From Planctomycetaceae bacterium (GTDB taxonomy: Bacteria > Planctomycetota > Planctomycetia > Planctomycetales > Planctomycetaceae), in contig JAESQE010000129.1 in assembly GCA_016765335.1 (NCBI GenBank), positions 13,576 to 19,451 on the forward strand: a stretch of 5,876 bases of DNA, given 5' to 3'. Both the position numbers and the translations under genes were made by a program. The notes below the pieces were generated by a model. That model was not told where the DNA came from. It made no database searches and was given only the letters and a program-made list of their open reading frames with translations. Shown here one piece after another: positions 5,376 through 5,876 of this stretch (within the stretch, counting starts at the first letter, position 1; each line of letters begins with the position of its first letter).

Positions 5376-5876
5376 TTATCGCGGTGCTAATCGAACTGGG
5401 AGTAAGCCGGTGACGGAGATGACGTCACTATGCAAAGCGGTATCGTTATGGCGATGACCGTAGACTCCGATTGAATGCCCGAGAAACCGATTCAAATCGA
5501 CTCCCCTACCCGGTTCCAAATAAGCCAGTAGCTTTCCGGTTGGGGAGACCAAAGCAAACTGCGGATAAGCTTGTGCGGGACTGACCTGATTCGAGTTCCT
5601 TACTTTTTTTACGATCCCTGCTCCTGAAAATCTCTTGCTTGCCTGCTGATGCGGAGCATGGTGATCGTGAGAATCCCCGGATGATACGGAAGCTGGACTT
5701 GGTGCTGGCGTGAAAGGATCGTTTCCCGATGCAATTTTTCTCCACTGTCGATCAACTGAATTTTCTGTGAGCTGTTCGCCATCCCAGGGAGCTGGTCCGA
5801 GATCTGGAAGAAACCCGGTTTCCCCTTCTGTATACGACTCAACAATTTCGCCATGTTCATTTTGGAATGTTGATTC
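5376..5876 (-). CDS. C-terminal 166 residues of a probable exported planctomycete protein, 5' end outside the window
   Basis: From the window edge the minus strand is open for 166 codons to a TAA at 5378-5376, with no start codon of its own inside. The composition is protein-like and contrasts with overlapping shorter frames. The order is: an acidic stretch (EIVESYTEGETGFLPDLGPA, 10-29), TENSVDRQWRKIASGN (37-52), a Pro/Ala/Ser linker (53-66), a His-rich patch GDSHDHHAPHQQ (67-78), then a compact beta-rich module at about 103-166 with AYPQFALVSPTGKLLAYLEP (103-122), GVDLNRFLGHSIGVYGHR (125-142) and VISVTGLLPVRL (152-163). That module reads like a small OB-type barrel and resembles, from memory, C-terminal modules of planctomycete exported proteins that carry SH3-like domains further upstream. 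The function is unknown, and the N-terminus needed to confirm export is absent. It converges with the SDR gene across the repeat cluster. Confidence 0.82.
   Translation of the reverse strand, partial: ESTFQNEHGEIVESYTEGETGFLPDLGPAPWDGEQLTENSVDRQWRKIASGNDPFTPAPSPASVSSGDSHDHHAPHQQASKRFSGAGIVKKVRNSNQVSPAQAYPQFALVSPTGKLLAYLEPGRGVDLNRFLGHSIGVYGHRHNDTALHSDVISVTGLLPVRLAPR

Noticed and set aside
5410..5428. GTGAC/GTCAC inverted repeat
   Set aside because: It lies within the coding region of the minus-strand gene, and five-base arms are expected by chance.
5506..5860. Minus-strand frames of 79 and 83 codons that begin with ATG
   Set aside because: They overlap the longer 166-codon frame ending at 5376. 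Their translations are basic and low in structure, while the longer frame shows a clear beta-rich module.

Overview
The window looks like ordinary chromosome from a member of the Planctomycetota. I infer this from content, not from a marker gene. There is an exported DUF1080 protein running into what looks like the start of a planctomycete-type membrane-bound dehydrogenase domain, a DUF1569 protein, and a secreted-type protein tail of a kind I associate with planctomycetes. Shine-Dalgarno sites are patchy and base composition is moderate. I cannot name the genus.

Layout. (1) Positions 1-857, minus strand: the N-terminal 285 codons of an exported DUF1080 protein with a GTG start, cut by the window edge. 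(2) 858-1265: a divergent intergenic region with a strong hairpin in the leader of the minus-strand gene, a doubtful 57-codon ORF and a REP-like palindrome. (3) 1266-3041, plus strand: complete recJ, the single-strand-specific 5'-3' exonuclease. (4) 3042-3374: intergenic, with one spaced inverted repeat near its end. (5) 3375-5091, plus strand: three genes in one direction, encoding a DUF1569 (DinB-like) protein, a small three-helix membrane protein resembling DUF2834, and an atypical NAD(P)-binding SDR protein. A palindrome-rich spacer separates the first two. (6) 5092-5375: a region between converging genes packed with palindromes, ending in an 82-bp inverted pair of GTAG-headed hairpins (REPIN/BIME-like). 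(7) 5376-5876, minus strand: the C-terminal 166 residues of a gene that starts outside the window. It is easily missed because no start codon lies inside.

The genes do not form one pathway. RecJ is housekeeping DNA repair, the left-edge protein probably belongs to exported carbohydrate catabolism, and the three central genes are of unknown or general redox role. I see no CRISPR array, tRNA, rRNA, transposase, toxin-antitoxin pair or defence locus, and no clear new multi-gene system. The most interesting signal is non-coding: several different short palindromes, some with a GTAG head and most with four-base loops, in at least three intergenic places. This fits REP-type elements mobilised in trans by a RAYT (Y1 transposase) encoded elsewhere.
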